Positions 1 through 8,450 are shown, numbered from the stretch's first letter. The stretch: DNA of 18,587 nucleotides from CG10-46-32 sp964606465 (GCA_964606465.1 CAZSGI010000009.1:1-18587); one strand, 5' to 3'. The notes: generated by a model from the sequence alone, not told the origin. A program made the numbers and translations.

Positions 1-518
1 AATCCCGGGCAGACCAAACGTACACCGCAAACGAGTTCAAGACGCTCCTGAAAGATTTTCCCGTAACCACGCTCTCGGGCATCACCTATGTCACGGGAAA
101 CGCGGACATTAAAAAAGGCACGACGCTCACCATAAACGGCGCACTCGTTTCCGACGGCTCAATCAACATCGGCAACGGGTTCGCCCCGAGCGGGAATCCT
201 GCCACGGTTCTGGTCAACAAGACGCCGCTTTTTCCCTCGGGGCTCATCGCCAAGAATGACATCACCATCGGCGGATTTTCAGCGGACGTTGACGTTGCGG
301 GCTTGATCTACGCGGGTAGTAAGCTCCGCATACAGGACGGCATTTCCCAGAACGTCACCGTGGACGTTGTGGGCGGCATCATCGCGCAGGACATGGACGT
401 GCTCGTCGCCTGGCAGCCCATTACCATCACCCAGAACCAAACGAACATTAACGAAGCGCTGGGTGAGCCGGTGTTCTCCCAGGTCCTGCTCATCAACCAC
501 TGGGAAGAAGCCTACTAA
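1..518 (+). CDS. C-terminal part of a secreted beta-rich protein of the pilus locus
   Basis: The frame is open from the window edge (first full codon at position 3) to a TAA at 516-518, giving about 171 residues; the start lies outside the window. The protein is a run of short polar strands of the kind seen in beta-solenoid or polymer-forming proteins, with repeated ITIGG/LTINGALVSDGSINIG-type stretches and many G, N, D and T residues. It ends in an aromatic tail, INHWEEAY. No membrane span is seen in this part. It lies 22 bases before pilM and is probably transcribed with it, which fits PilX-like or other exported pilus-locus proteins with a beta-helical tail. That product call rests on position and fold style only; no catalytic motif is visible. 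Confidence 0.7.
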   Translation, partial: SRADQTYTANEFKTLLKDFPVTTLSGITYVTGNADIKKGTTLTINGALVSDGSINIGNGFAPSGNPATVLVNKTPLFPSGLIAKNDITIGGFSADVDVAGLIYAGSKLRIQDGISQNVTVDVVGGIIAQDMDVLVAWQPITITQNQTNINEALGEPVFSQVLLINHWEEAY

Positions 519-540
519 CCTTTCGCCACACGCGCCACCT

Positions 541-1590
541 ATGCCACCACTCCTCACCGACACCTTTGACGCCTTCGGGCTTGATATCGGAGACCGCTCC
601 CTGAAAGCGGCGTACTTGAGGCGTTCCGGAAAAGGGATACGCCTTACGAGCGCGGGGTCGGTTGCGGTTGCGAAGGGCGTGTTCGAAAAAGGCGCCCTGG
701 TCAAACCAGACCTCTTCTGCGAGCACATCCAGCGGCTCCTCGCCGCGTGCGGCCCTAAAAAAATCACCACCCGGTACGTGCACGCGTGCCTGCCCGAGAC
801 CCAGACGTTCCTCAAGCTGCTCTCGTTTGAAAACGTGCCGCCCGAGGAGCTCCCGGCGCGCATCCGCGAAGCGCTGCCGCGCCACATCCCCCTCTCCATA
901 GACGAGACGTACCTCGACTGGACCGTGATGGGGGCCGTGGGGGAGGGTGGGGTGCGCGTGCTCGTGGGCGCCATACCGAAAAAGACGTCGGATTCCTACA
1001 CCGATGCCTTGCGCCGGTGCTCGCTGGTCCCGGTATCGCTGCAGATAGAAGCCCAGGCCATGCTGCGCGCGCTCTTGCCGGACGAGGTTGCGCTTGATGC
1101 GTGCCCGCTCGCGGTGGTTGACCTCGGCGCCACGCGCTCGAGCTTCGTGCTCTTTGACCGCGGGAGCATCCAGTTCACGGTCACCATCCCCATCGCAGGC
1201 GAAGACGCAACCGCGCAGCTCGCCAGTGCGCTCTCGCTGCCTTTGGAAGAGGCGGAAAACGCAAAACACACCATGGGTCTGGACCCGCAGAAGGGAGGGG
1301 GATCGGTGCGAAACATCCTCCTCCCGCAAGTCGGCAAGCTCTGCGAGGCCATCCAGACGAACGCGAAATTCTACGAGGAGCACTTCAAAGAGACGAGGAG
1401 CCTCCAAACCGTGCTCCTCACCGGAGGCGGCTCGCTCCTTCTGGGGTTGGCCCAAGAGCTGCAGCTCGCGCTCCCGGGTGCGCGCATCGCGCACGGAAAC
1501 GCGACAACGCGGCTCTACCGGGGCGAAGAGCTCGGGTTGCACCCCTCGTACGCCACGGCCATCGGCCTCGCCTTAACCAACGTACTCTGA
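541..1590 (+). CDS. pilM: PilM, actin-like ATPase of the type IV pilus inner-membrane platform
   Basis: This 349-residue protein belongs to the actin/FtsA/MreB-like fold. The phosphate-1 motif is FGLDIGDRSLKA (residues 12-23), the phosphate-2 motif VDLGATRSS (193-201) and the adenosine motif LLTGGGS (292-298). PilM is cytoplasmic, binds the N-terminal tail of PilN and links the PilN/PilO platform to the pilus motor. The length is typical of the family. The ATG at 541 was chosen because it directly precedes the conserved first motif; the longer open frame back to 367 overlaps the upstream gene and encodes no family sequence. No Shine-Dalgarno is visible before it. The stop TGA (1588-1590) shares a base with the pilN ATG, so the two are translationally coupled. 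Confidence 0.93.
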   Translation: MPPLLTDTFDAFGLDIGDRSLKAAYLRRSGKGIRLTSAGSVAVAKGVFEKGALVKPDLFCEHIQRLLAACGPKKITTRYVHACLPETQTFLKLLSFENVPPEELPARIREALPRHIPLSIDETYLDWTVMGAVGEGGVRVLVGAIPKKTSDSYTDALRRCSLVPVSLQIEAQAMLRALLPDEVALDACPLAVVDLGATRSSFVLFDRGSIQFTVTIPIAGEDATAQLASALSLPLEEAENAKHTMGLDPQKGGGSVRNILLPQVGKLCEAIQTNAKFYEEHFKETRSLQTVLLTGGGSLLLGLAQELQLALPGARIAHGNATTRLYRGEELGLHPSYATAIGLALTNVL

Positions 1591-2150
1591 TGCGCCACCC
1601 CTACCTGAACCTCATCCCGGAAACCCAAAAAAAGCTGCTCAAGCGCGAGCGGACATTCTTCCTGGTGCACAACGTCATCGGGCTCTTGGTGGTGGTGCTC
1701 GCGCTCAACGGCATCCTGCTCACGGCGGCGCGGTTCGTCCTGGTCAAGCACGCACGGGAGCTCAAGAGCGACACCTCGTTGGTGAGCGTACAGCACTCCA
1801 AGCTCCAGTCCGAAATCAAACGCGTCAACAACCAGCTCCAGGACGCCTCGCGCATCCAGGAACGCTTCACCAAGTGGAGCGCGCTCTTCTCCGACGCCGC
1901 ATCCGCGCTCCCCGCGGGCGCAACCATTGACTTCCTGAACATCAACGCGGGCTCAAAGACGTTCCGCATCACCGGAAAGGCGGCCGACCGCGCGAGCCTC
2001 ATTGCGGCCAGGGAAGCGCTCCGGTCCCTTCCCGCGGTGGCGACGCTCGAATCCCCGCTCTCAAACTTCATCGAAAAAGAAAACATCACGTTCCGCTTCA
2101 CCGGCACGCTTACGGAGGGGAGCTACCGGAGAACGCCGGCAGCCGACTAG
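1590..2150 (+). CDS. pilN: PilN, type IV pilus inner-membrane platform protein
   Basis: This 186-residue bitopic protein has the PilN layout. A short cytoplasmic N-terminus contains the LNLIPE motif (residues 6-11), which in the family is the PilM-binding tail. A single membrane span follows (about 27-47), then a coiled-coil stretch (about 55-95) and an extracytoplasmic ferredoxin-like domain ending near residue 175. PilN dimerises with PilO and forms the ring between the motor and the outer parts of the pilus. The start overlaps the pilM stop by one base and no Shine-Dalgarno is present, so it probably relies on coupling. It ends in TAG one base before pilO. Identity rests on motif, topology and gene order together. 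Confidence 0.9.
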   Translation: MRHPYLNLIPETQKKLLKRERTFFLVHNVIGLLVVVLALNGILLTAARFVLVKHARELKSDTSLVSVQHSKLQSEIKRVNNQLQDASRIQERFTKWSALFSDAASALPAGATIDFLNINAGSKTFRITGKAADRASLIAAREALRSLPAVATLESPLSNFIEKENITFRFTGTLTEGSYRRTPAAD

Positions 2151-2151
2151 C

Positions 2152-2718
2152 ATGCGCACCCTGCTCAAAAACCGATTCATGATTTCCACCATCGCGTTCG
2201 CCTTGCTCTTGGTGGCGCTCGTGGTGCTGGTTATCGTCCCCTCGTTTTCGGAAATCAGGCTCATCAACGAGCAAGTGATCGAGGAACGCCGGCGCCTCGA
2301 GGAGCTCTACACCCGCGGCCAGGTGCAAAAAACCGTCCAGGAGAACTACAACGCCGTCAAAGACGACGCCGCGTTCTTGAACGGCATCCTCCTCAAAGAA
2401 AACCAGGAGCTCCAGTACCTGGAGGCGGTTGAAGCGCTCGCCGACGGAGCGGGCATCCGGCTCGACGTGGCGGTCGGCCCGCAGAAGCGCGTGCCCGAGC
2501 AGCGGTACTCGGAGCTGTCCTTCACCTTCACCGCGTCCGGCGACTGGGAAGCGTTCCTGCGGTTTTTGGACCGGCTCGAATCCCTCCCCTACTACACCAA
2601 CGTAGGCGAGGTGACTGTTGCGGTGCGCACGGACGAACAGAACCGGCAAGCGCGGAGCGCGAACGTCACCGTTTCCGCCACCACGTACTGGCGCATCCCT
2701 TCGCTAGAGACGCTTTAA
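2152..2718 (+). CDS. pilO: PilO, type IV pilus inner-membrane platform protein
   Basis: This 188-residue protein has a short basic N-terminus, one membrane span (about residues 9-30), a coiled coil (about 32-65) and an extracytoplasmic alpha/beta domain (about 90-188) containing LSFTFTASGDWEAFLRFLDRLE. That block is typical of the PilO/GspM-type ferredoxin-like fold. PilO pairs with PilN in the alignment complex. The start at 2152 lies one base after the pilN stop; the frame extends upstream to 2002, but that stretch overlaps pilN and encodes basic low-complexity sequence. No Shine-Dalgarno is visible. It matches the order pilM-pilN-pilO and has the usual family length. Confidence 0.9.
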   Translation: MRTLLKNRFMISTIAFALLLVALVVLVIVPSFSEIRLINEQVIEERRRLEELYTRGQVQKTVQENYNAVKDDAAFLNGILLKENQELQYLEAVEALADGAGIRLDVAVGPQKRVPEQRYSELSFTFTASGDWEAFLRFLDRLESLPYYTNVGEVTVAVRTDEQNRQARSANVTVSATTYWRIPSLETL

Positions 2719-2750
2719 TGAGACGTACCCCGTAGTCCCCACCTTCCAAC

Positions 2751-3110
2751 ATGCGTATCCCCATCCTGCGCAAAAGAAACCAATTCTCCGCCCCTTCCGA
2801 GCTGGACGCGCTCTCCATGGTGCGGCTCGCCGTGATTTCGGCGATCGGCGCCATCATGGCCGTGACGCTCGTGTTCCTGTACCGCGACTTTTACCAGACC
2901 ATCGTTCAGGCGCGCGTGGTGATCGTGCTCAAGCAGGAGGTTGCTCTGGAAAACATCGATCTGGCGCTCTTCAGAGCGGTGCGCGCCGTGCACGAATACA
3001 AGGTAACGTCAATCATCAGAGAGCCGATTGCGGATCCGTTCGACACCCGGCCGATCCCCCCGACGCCGCAGGATGCCCCGGCAAGAGGAGAGCCGTCCGC
3101 GCAACCCTGA
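2751..3110 (+). CDS. Small single-span membrane protein at the end of the pilus operon
   Basis: I do not recognise a family for this 119-residue protein. It has a basic N-terminus (RIPILRKRNQF), one strong membrane span (about residues 25-45), a stretch of mixed charged and hydrophobic residues that may be a short coiled coil (46-85), and a proline-rich tail with PIPPTPQDAPARGEPSAQP. The position after pilO is where pilP sits in proteobacteria, but PilP is a lipoprotein with a lipobox and beta domain, and neither is seen. It lies 32 bases after pilO, in the same direction, without a Shine-Dalgarno. It is likely a lineage-specific pilus assembly component, an inference from position alone. A hairpin at 3158-3198 follows but is oriented as a terminator for the opposite strand. 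Confidence 0.75.
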   Translation: MRIPILRKRNQFSAPSELDALSMVRLAVISAIGAIMAVTLVFLYRDFYQTIVQARVVIVLKQEVALENIDLALFRAVRAVHEYKVTSIIREPIADPFDTRPIPPTPQDAPARGEPSAQP

Positions 3111-3149
3111 GAGCGCCGCACGCCGCTCGCCGGGAAGATTCAAAGAGAC

Positions 3150-3198
3150 AAAAAAAGGCCCCACCGAGGTCAGCACAGAATGCTTTCCTCGGTGGGGC
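3150..3198 (-). terminator. Intrinsic terminator of the tubulin-like gene
   Basis: A perfect 12-bp GC-rich stem (3158-3169 with 3187-3198, GCCCCACCGAGG) encloses a 17-base loop. Read on the minus strand it is followed by seven T residues (complement of A 3150-3156), the classic Rho-independent form. It lies about 64 bases past the stop of the leftward gene. On the plus strand no T-tract follows, so it does not formally terminate the pilus operon, although the two transcripts converge here. It sets the left limit of the seven-gene module. Confidence 0.85.
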
Positions 3199-3262
3199 AG
3201 AACCTTCGAAAGAACACGCCTCCTTTGATTTTGTGTTGGTGTTGGTGTTGATGAGGCGCCGC

Positions 3263-6200
3263 CTAGCTTGCGGAAGCGGCTCCTGCAGCGGCACCGGGGA
3301 ACAGGCGCTGGTTCTGGTACGTGACGCCGAAGTCCAGATACCACTCCTCCGGCGCGGCGAACTCCTGCGCCAGGCCGCAGACCATGGCTGCCGTGGGCAG
3401 CACTTCCGCGAACCGGCTGCGCCGACCGCGCACCGTGGCATCATCAGACGGGGGTTCGTTCCGCATCTCGTCCTCGGCGTCCTCACACCAGCTCTCAAAC
3501 AACTGCAACGCCTCGGCGAGGGATTCGGCAACCTCCGGGCCGCCCGCCTTGGCGCACCGCTCAATCCACGCCCGAATCGCGGCTTGGTACCGACCGTGCT
3601 GCGCCACGATGTCCAGGGCGTACGGGAGCACGTGGGTGCCGAGGCTCCTCTCTCGCGCTACCCCCTGGTGGGTTACGAAACGGATGTGCCAGATGCCCGC
3701 CGTCCCCTGAAAGAGCGGGCACTCTGAATGCATCGCCTCATCCCCACCCAGGATGGGCACGCGGCCGCCGTCCTTGGCCAAGAGGGAAAAACGGGCCCAA
3801 GCCGCCTTCTCCTCTTCTGGTTTCTCCTCGGCTTCCGTCTCTTTGGACGGAGCGAGCGGCCGAACGAGCGGGTTGAGCACCAAGGCCGCGGCCGCGCGCC
3901 GGTGGTGCCGCGCAGTCTCGGCGTCCAGAACCCGGGGAGCACGCCGGTAGCGCGCGAACGGGAACGAGATCAGCGTTTCCACCACCCCGTCCTGCTCGCG
4001 TGCGTCCGCAGCGAGCGCCGCCTGGAGGGTATTGTCGTACGCGCACAGGCTCTGAATCGCCGAGCTCGGCAGGGTGTCGATCTGCTTGAGCACGAATACG
4101 GCGGGGACATCCGCCATGATCCGGTGAACCACGTTCCGGTCGATCGGAAGCGTTTCCACGAACGCAGAGAGCTCCTTGGGGTACACGAGGAACGCTCGCC
4201 TGGTGACGGCCGAGAGGCCCTGGAGCCCGCGCTCGTTGACGCGCACGAAGGGTTCGGCCTCGCGGAGGTTGTCTGCGATGAAGCTTTTCGCGTCCGGGTG
4301 CGAGAGGACGAGCGGAGCGAACGGCACCCCTGCGGCAACCGTGGTACTCCCGACCTCATCGATGGGACGCTCCGTCCGACGGAGCGCGCCCGCTCCGTCC
4401 ATGGAGAACATCTCTGCAAACGCGGACGCGACGGAACCATCGTCAACGTACGCAACGCGCCGCAGCGTCTCTTCGTCGGGAAAAAGCGAGAGGCGTGTTG
4501 CCGAACGCTCCGACCTTCCCTCGCCGATGACCCGCTCGATCCGGGCGCTTGAGCGCGCTCCTTCCGCGGCCAGCTCGTCGCGCGCACCTTCGAACAGCCG
4601 GATGAGCTCCTCCAAACCCGAACGGTAGCGACCGCGGAGCGCTTCCACCTTCGCGTTGAGCGTGTTTCGCAGCACCGCGTTCGCGACCCGGTTGACCTGT
4701 TCCAGCGCCAGAGCGGTCGCCTCGCGCAGCTCTCCGGCTGCTTCTTCCAGTTCTTCACGAATTCGCCCGACGACACCCGGAAAGAACTGGCCGATGAGCC
4801 CGGGGCGCCTCCTCATTGCCCGGCCGTACTCCTCTTTGGCCGCCTGAATCCGCTGCGCCGCTTCATGGATCCCCTGCTCGACGAGCGGGGTTAGGAAGCG
4901 CTCCATGGGCTGCGCCTCGTCTCCGCCGGCACCCAAGGAAACGCGGGCGGAGGTGAGCTCGCCGAAGACGCGCTCCACCCCCACATTCGGGAGCGCTTCG
5001 AGAATCGCCTGGTGCAGAGACGCAAACGTTTTGCTCGACACCTCAGCGATGAAGTCGGCCGAGAGCAGCCGATCCACCACATCCGGAACAGACCTGATGG
5101 CGTCGACCGCATCAGAAGCGGTCTGCTCCGGGCGGTCGGCGAGTGAGGTCCGGAGCGCGTTCCGGTCGAAAATCGGAACCGCGCGCTCGCGCGCCACGGC
5201 TTCGAGCATCCGGCGCTCCCACGCATCGGACAAACGGCGGGTGTTGGCCTCTCGGAACAGGTTCTGGAGCTCCGAGTCGCCCGAACCGACCACGCCCGAC
5301 TGCATGCGGCCGAGTACTGCGGCGCGCCTCTGCAAGGTTGCCACCCGCGGCAGAGAGCGCCAGAGCTCGCAAACGTGAAAACTGATGCTGCCCCAGACGA
5401 ACGGCGTGCGCCGTGCCGCGTGGAGCGTCTTTTCCAGACCCTCGCCCATCTGTACCGCGAGGAGGGCGGCGAGCTCTGGAACCTGGGAGAGGTAGTACAG
5501 GTAGTCGGCAACCATGCGCTGCGCGTCATCGAACGAGAGCGTCTGGTGACCGTTCGACCCCTCCACCAGCACCACCTGCCGCAGGCTCTTTGGCTCGAGG
5601 TTTTCCGCAAACCCCGGGAGGAGCCCGCCGAAGTGGGGATGGAGGGGGTCAGTGCCGATGAGGCAGATTCGGTCTATCGTTCTCGCGAGGGACGCCAGAA
5701 CGATCTTGTGCCGGCGCTCGCGCTCGGTGTCGCCCGCGGTCGGGTACAGCTCCGGACCGATGATGATGAGCCGCTGGAACAGCGACGGATCCGCTTGCGA
5801 GCGCCAGCCCGCGTGAAAGAGCGCCGAGGTGAGCCCGGTCCCGCCGGTGCCCGCCACGTAGCTCGCCTCGCGGTTGTACGAGAGCAGCGTCCGGTCCGCC
5901 GGATCAAAGGAACCATCCACGCGCTCAAGCCAGCTCCGCAGGCTCTCCGCTTCCATGGCGTTGAGCGCCGCGGCGATCACGGGCTGCTTGTTCACGCCCG
6001 AGAGCGTGAGGTTGCAACCCGGGATGCCGTCCTTGGACGCGAGGAACCGCAGGGGCAGGTCGCGCGTCCAACCGCTCTCGTTAGCCGAAAACACGGCATC
6101 GAAGTTGCTCACCGCCTGCCCCAAGACGTAGGGCAAAAGCCACGGCGAACGCCGCCACCTCGGGAACAGGCGGTTGTCGCCCATGCAGGTGTCTACCGCG

Positions 6201-6415
6201 CCGAGCCGCATGGAAGTGGTCCGGCTCGGATGGCAGCGCAACCGGTCGTCGAGCGCTTCGCCCACCAGGCTGCCCATGCCGCCGCAAAACTGGATGACGT
6301 GCTTCCGCTTCCGGCGGCTCGTGTCCTCTCCCGGAGCGTCAGGCTCGGGCCTGGCGCCTTCCGCACCGCCGCCTTCCACGATTGATGGCACTCCTAAAAC
6401 TCGCGACTCTTGCAT
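3263..6415 (-). CDS. Large tubulin/FtsZ-like protein of the VWA-linked module
   Basis: This 1050-residue cytoplasmic protein has no signal peptide or clear membrane span. The first 310 residues carry a series that fits a divergent tubulin/FtsZ-superfamily nucleotide-binding domain: a Rossmann-type glycine loop VIQFCGGMGS (40-49), a second glycine-rich loop VAGTGGTGL (187-195) where tubulins have GGGTGSG, a strand LIIIGPELYPT (216-226), and a helix-strand ASLARTIDRICLIGTDPL (241-258) resembling the FtsZ segment before its N-D-x-L loop. Helical sequence and a coiled coil follow (about 575-680), then a mixed alpha/beta C-terminal half that I cannot place. The start at 6415 is chosen because GGGAGG lies 9 bases upstream (6425-6430) and four bases separate it from the VWA stop; a longer frame to 6481 would overlap that gene. 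The pairing with a VWA gene matches FtsZ-like (Tub_2-type) loci. The tubulin call is motif-based and moderate; the CDS itself is secure. Confidence 0.6.
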   Translation of the reverse strand: MQESRVLGVPSIVEGGGAEGARPEPDAPGEDTSRRKRKHVIQFCGGMGSLVGEALDDRLRCHPSRTTSMRLGAVDTCMGDNRLFPRWRRSPWLLPYVLGQAVSNFDAVFSANESGWTRDLPLRFLASKDGIPGCNLTLSGVNKQPVIAAALNAMEAESLRSWLERVDGSFDPADRTLLSYNREASYVAGTGGTGLTSALFHAGWRSQADPSLFQRLIIIGPELYPTAGDTERERRHKIVLASLARTIDRICLIGTDPLHPHFGGLLPGFAENLEPKSLRQVVLVEGSNGHQTLSFDDAQRMVADYLYYLSQVPELAALLAVQMGEGLEKTLHAARRTPFVWGSISFHVCELWRSLPRVATLQRRAAVLGRMQSGVVGSGDSELQNLFREANTRRLSDAWERRMLEAVARERAVPIFDRNALRTSLADRPEQTASDAVDAIRSVPDVVDRLLSADFIAEVSSKTFASLHQAILEALPNVGVERVFGELTSARVSLGAGGDEAQPMERFLTPLVEQGIHEAAQRIQAAKEEYGRAMRRRPGLIGQFFPGVVGRIREELEEAAGELREATALALEQVNRVANAVLRNTLNAKVEALRGRYRSGLEELIRLFEGARDELAAEGARSSARIERVIGEGRSERSATRLSLFPDEETLRRVAYVDDGSVASAFAEMFSMDGAGALRRTERPIDEVGSTTVAAGVPFAPLVLSHPDAKSFIADNLREAEPFVRVNERGLQGLSAVTRRAFLVYPKELSAFVETLPIDRNVVHRIMADVPAVFVLKQIDTLPSSAIQSLCAYDNTLQAALAADAREQDGVVETLISFPFARYRRAPRVLDAETARHHRRAAAALVLNPLVRPLAPSKETEAEEKPEEEKAAWARFSLLAKDGGRVPILGGDEAMHSECPLFQGTAGIWHIRFVTHQGVARERSLGTHVLPYALDIVAQHGRYQAAIRAWIERCAKAGGPEVAESLAEALQLFESWCEDAEDEMRNEPPSDDATVRGRRSRFAEVLPTAAMVCGLAQEFAAPEEWYLDFGVTYQNQRLFPGAAAGAASAS

Positions 6416-6419
6416 CTCG

Positions 6420-8216
6420 TCAAACCTCCCGAAGCGATGAAAGGGTGAGTGGCTGCGGTTCCTGACCTTCACTGTCTTCACTGCCTTGGATTACCGACAC
6501 TTGGTACACCACGTTGGCGACGTCGCGGATCTCGACGGAATCGCTCGAAAGCGGCACCGTCTCTCCGGGCTCAATGGCCTGCGGGGCTGCGGCACCGTCG
6601 CGGGAAAGCGACACCATGCTCGCCGGAACGCGCGGACGGATGCGAATGCCGTCCGGGGTGGGAACCACGTCCAGGTTGCGAACCCCAAACCACTCCCGTC
6701 CGATGGGGTACTGGTGACCGTCGCACTCGATGAACCCCACCGCGGGCTCGCTGAAGGGATCTCCGCCCTCCACGCCCCTCCCGGACGGCCCCCACTCGCG
6801 CTCGAGGCGCCGGCTGAGGAAACGAACCGCCACCGCGAACGCCGCGAGCATGGCGACCACGCCGATGAGCTTGTTCGGAATCCAGTTCCGGAACACCCAC
6901 GCACGCCGCGACACCTGCAGCAACAGACGGTTCCCGCGCTCGGTGAGGCTCACCGCGGAATGCGGGAGGAGCTCCACCTCGCAGAGAACCTCAAACCCGA
7001 CCGGCCAGAACGCTGGGTCGGGCGGCGGATTCTCTTCGTTGAGACCAACGTAGATCAGAACCTCCGCTCCATCGGGAATCGCGAGCGGCTCGGAGAACGG
7101 TGTGGGCTCGGCGCGCGAGCCGCGGATTTTCCAGAAGCCGAGCACGTGCGCGGCGCGGACCGACTGTTCGGAATCCGCCACCAAGCGCGCGGTAAAGAAC
7201 TCGCCCGCTCCACGGAACGGCGCATCCAGCGAAAACACGTACACGCCGGCGCGGTAGTGATCCCCGAAGTCGGAGACCCGAACCGATGTCGAGGCGCGGA
7301 CGTTCACCCAGCTATAGGCGCCGGCGAGCTCGCGGTCGATCTCATCAAACCGCTTGCTCACGTCGCCCCAGTTGCCGGCCGGGTACACCGGAAACTCCGA
7401 ATCTCCGAACACGTCGCGCAGATGCTCTTCTCCGGCGTAGTTCGGGTTCTCCCCGCGCGTGCGCACGGAAATCAGCTCCACCTCAAACATGCGCTTCCGT
7501 TCTGCGGGGAGGCGGAAGGAGAGCTCCTGGATCTGACGTTTGATGAACTCGGAATCCTGGCCAATTGGACCCTCGTTCCAGCCGTCTCCCACCACGGTCG
7601 CGTGGAAGCGGGTGCCGAACTCTTTGAGTTCGCGAAACCCGTCTTCCATGGCATCCAAGAGCGGGAGCTCGTAGTTGGTGTGCGCGCGCTCCGCGTCCGT
7701 AAAGTCGTGCGTCTTGAGGTAGTCGCGCACCGAACCGGCAAGCGCGGCGCGCTCATCCGGAGAAGCGGCGGTCGGCCAGCGCACGTAGCTTGCGCCCACC
7801 AGGTACACCGTGATCCTGTTGGATCCCTGCATGATCTCGATCCGGTGCTGCATCATGTCCACGCACAGGTACCGCTCCTTTTCCGCGAGAGAGCCGGACA
7901 TGTCAATCAGCAGCACCTCGTGGTACGTGCCGTTGGGTTCGCTCCACTCCCCGCCTTCAGCCGCACCTCGCGCACCCATGTCCTTGTTCCCCTTCGCTAC
8001 CGCGGAGGGCCGCGTCAGTTCGCCGGCCGAATCGTTGGGTACCGCAGGCGCCTTTGGCGCGGGAGCTGAGTCATCCGGGACTCCGAGCGGGTGCTCGGGG
8101 TCGTCGTACGAACTCTCCGGAATGTCGGCGAGGTCGAAATCATCGCTGCATCCCGAACACAAAACACTTCCCATGATGAGGGAAAGCGACACGCAAAACA
8201 GCGTCCTTCTGTGCAT
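6420..8216 (-). CDS. VWA-domain lipoprotein with one membrane span and a cytoplasmic tail
   Basis: This 598-residue protein starts with a signal sequence (MHRRTLFCVSLSLIMGSV) and a lipobox-like LCSGC with the lipidated Cys at 23; Cys rather than Leu at -3 is unusual. A disordered acidic/proline linker (25-95) leads into a von Willebrand A domain with a complete MIDAS metal site: DMSGS (105-109), T180 and D211. A beta-rich segment (about 305-420) precedes one membrane span (about 449-467) followed by basic RRLERE, which puts the final ~130 residues in the cytoplasm. That tail is beta-rich and includes YPIGR (503-507), perhaps a small FHA-like or SH3-like fold. The start at 8216 has AAGGAGGA at 8221-8228; the frame extends to 8294 without support. 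It has its own promoter (8356-8384), and the tubulin-like gene follows after four bases. It probably links envelope and cytoplasmic components. Confidence 0.85.
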   Translation of the reverse strand: MHRRTLFCVSLSLIMGSVLCSGCSDDFDLADIPESSYDDPEHPLGVPDDSAPAPKAPAVPNDSAGELTRPSAVAKGNKDMGARGAAEGGEWSEPNGTYHEVLLIDMSGSLAEKERYLCVDMMQHRIEIMQGSNRITVYLVGASYVRWPTAASPDERAALAGSVRDYLKTHDFTDAERAHTNYELPLLDAMEDGFRELKEFGTRFHATVVGDGWNEGPIGQDSEFIKRQIQELSFRLPAERKRMFEVELISVRTRGENPNYAGEEHLRDVFGDSEFPVYPAGNWGDVSKRFDEIDRELAGAYSWVNVRASTSVRVSDFGDHYRAGVYVFSLDAPFRGAGEFFTARLVADSEQSVRAAHVLGFWKIRGSRAEPTPFSEPLAIPDGAEVLIYVGLNEENPPPDPAFWPVGFEVLCEVELLPHSAVSLTERGNRLLLQVSRRAWVFRNWIPNKLIGVVAMLAAFAVAVRFLSRRLEREWGPSGRGVEGGDPFSEPAVGFIECDGHQYPIGREWFGVRNLDVVPTPDGIRIRPRVPASMVSLSRDGAAAPQAIEPGETVPLSSDSVEIRDVANVVYQVSVIQGSEDSEGQEPQPLTLSSLREV

Positions 8217-8355
8217 GGATTCCTCCTTGCGGTTACGGATGCGTGCTCGTCTGATTGCATGGGTTAAACGTCTGTCTTGTATACTACTCGTCACCCAAAA
8301 TTCATGGCATCAGTAATGGTATATTGTAAATGTCCGTATTTTGTTTTATTAGATA

Positions 8356-8384
8356 TTTATACTACATTACATTAAAATTGTCAA
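8356..8384 (-). promoter_or_regulatory. Sigma-70-type promoter for the VWA/tubulin-like operon
   Basis: On the minus strand a perfect -35 TTGACA (8379-8384) is separated by 17 bases from TATAAA (8356-8361), in AT-rich sequence unlike the GC-rich genes around it. Transcription would begin near 8349, leaving a leader of about 130 bases before the VWA start. The promoter sits directly downstream of the terminator of the preceding gene, so the two leftward units are separated. Confidence 0.8.
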
Positions 8385-8388
8385 TGAT

Positions 8389-8425
8389 AAAAATCCCCCT
8401 GCTCAAAGACGTAAAGCAGGGGGAT
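8389..8425 (-). terminator. Intrinsic terminator of the coiled-coil/SPFH-like gene
   Basis: A perfect 11-bp stem (8393-8403 with 8415-8425, ATCCCCCTGCT) has an 11-base loop. Read leftward it is followed by a short T-run (complement of 8389-8392) and AT-rich sequence. It lies 25 bases after the stop at 8451. The -35 box of the next promoter begins 4 bases beyond the T-run. Confidence 0.8.
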
Positions 8426-8450
8426 CCACACGAACGAACGACTGAAGCAG

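Noticed and set aside
493..1542. Minus-strand open frame of about 349 codons opposite pilM
   Set aside because: pilM is unambiguous by its ATPase motifs; the antisense product has no known features.
3234..3250. Short TTGGTG repeat past the tubulin-like stop
   Set aside because: Fewer than three full units in a 3' untranslated region; too short to call a functional repeat.
5375..6385. Plus-strand open frame of about 336 codons opposite the tubulin-like gene
   Set aside because: Composition is typical of an antisense frame, with no ribosome site or promoter; it would conflict with the well-supported leftward gene.
6416..6481. Longer start for the tubulin-like protein
   Set aside because: It would overlap the VWA coding end by 62 bases, and the extra residues are basic and unsupported; the ATG at 6415 has a GGGAGG site at good spacing.
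6486..8069. Plus-strand open frame of about 527 codons opposite the VWA gene
   Set aside because: The minus strand encodes signal peptide, MIDAS motif and membrane span in order; the plus frame has no ribosome site and no recognisable motif.
8217..8294. Longer start for the VWA lipoprotein
   Set aside because: It would bury the signal peptide behind 26 charged residues, whereas the ATG at 8216 has a strong AAGGAGGA site.
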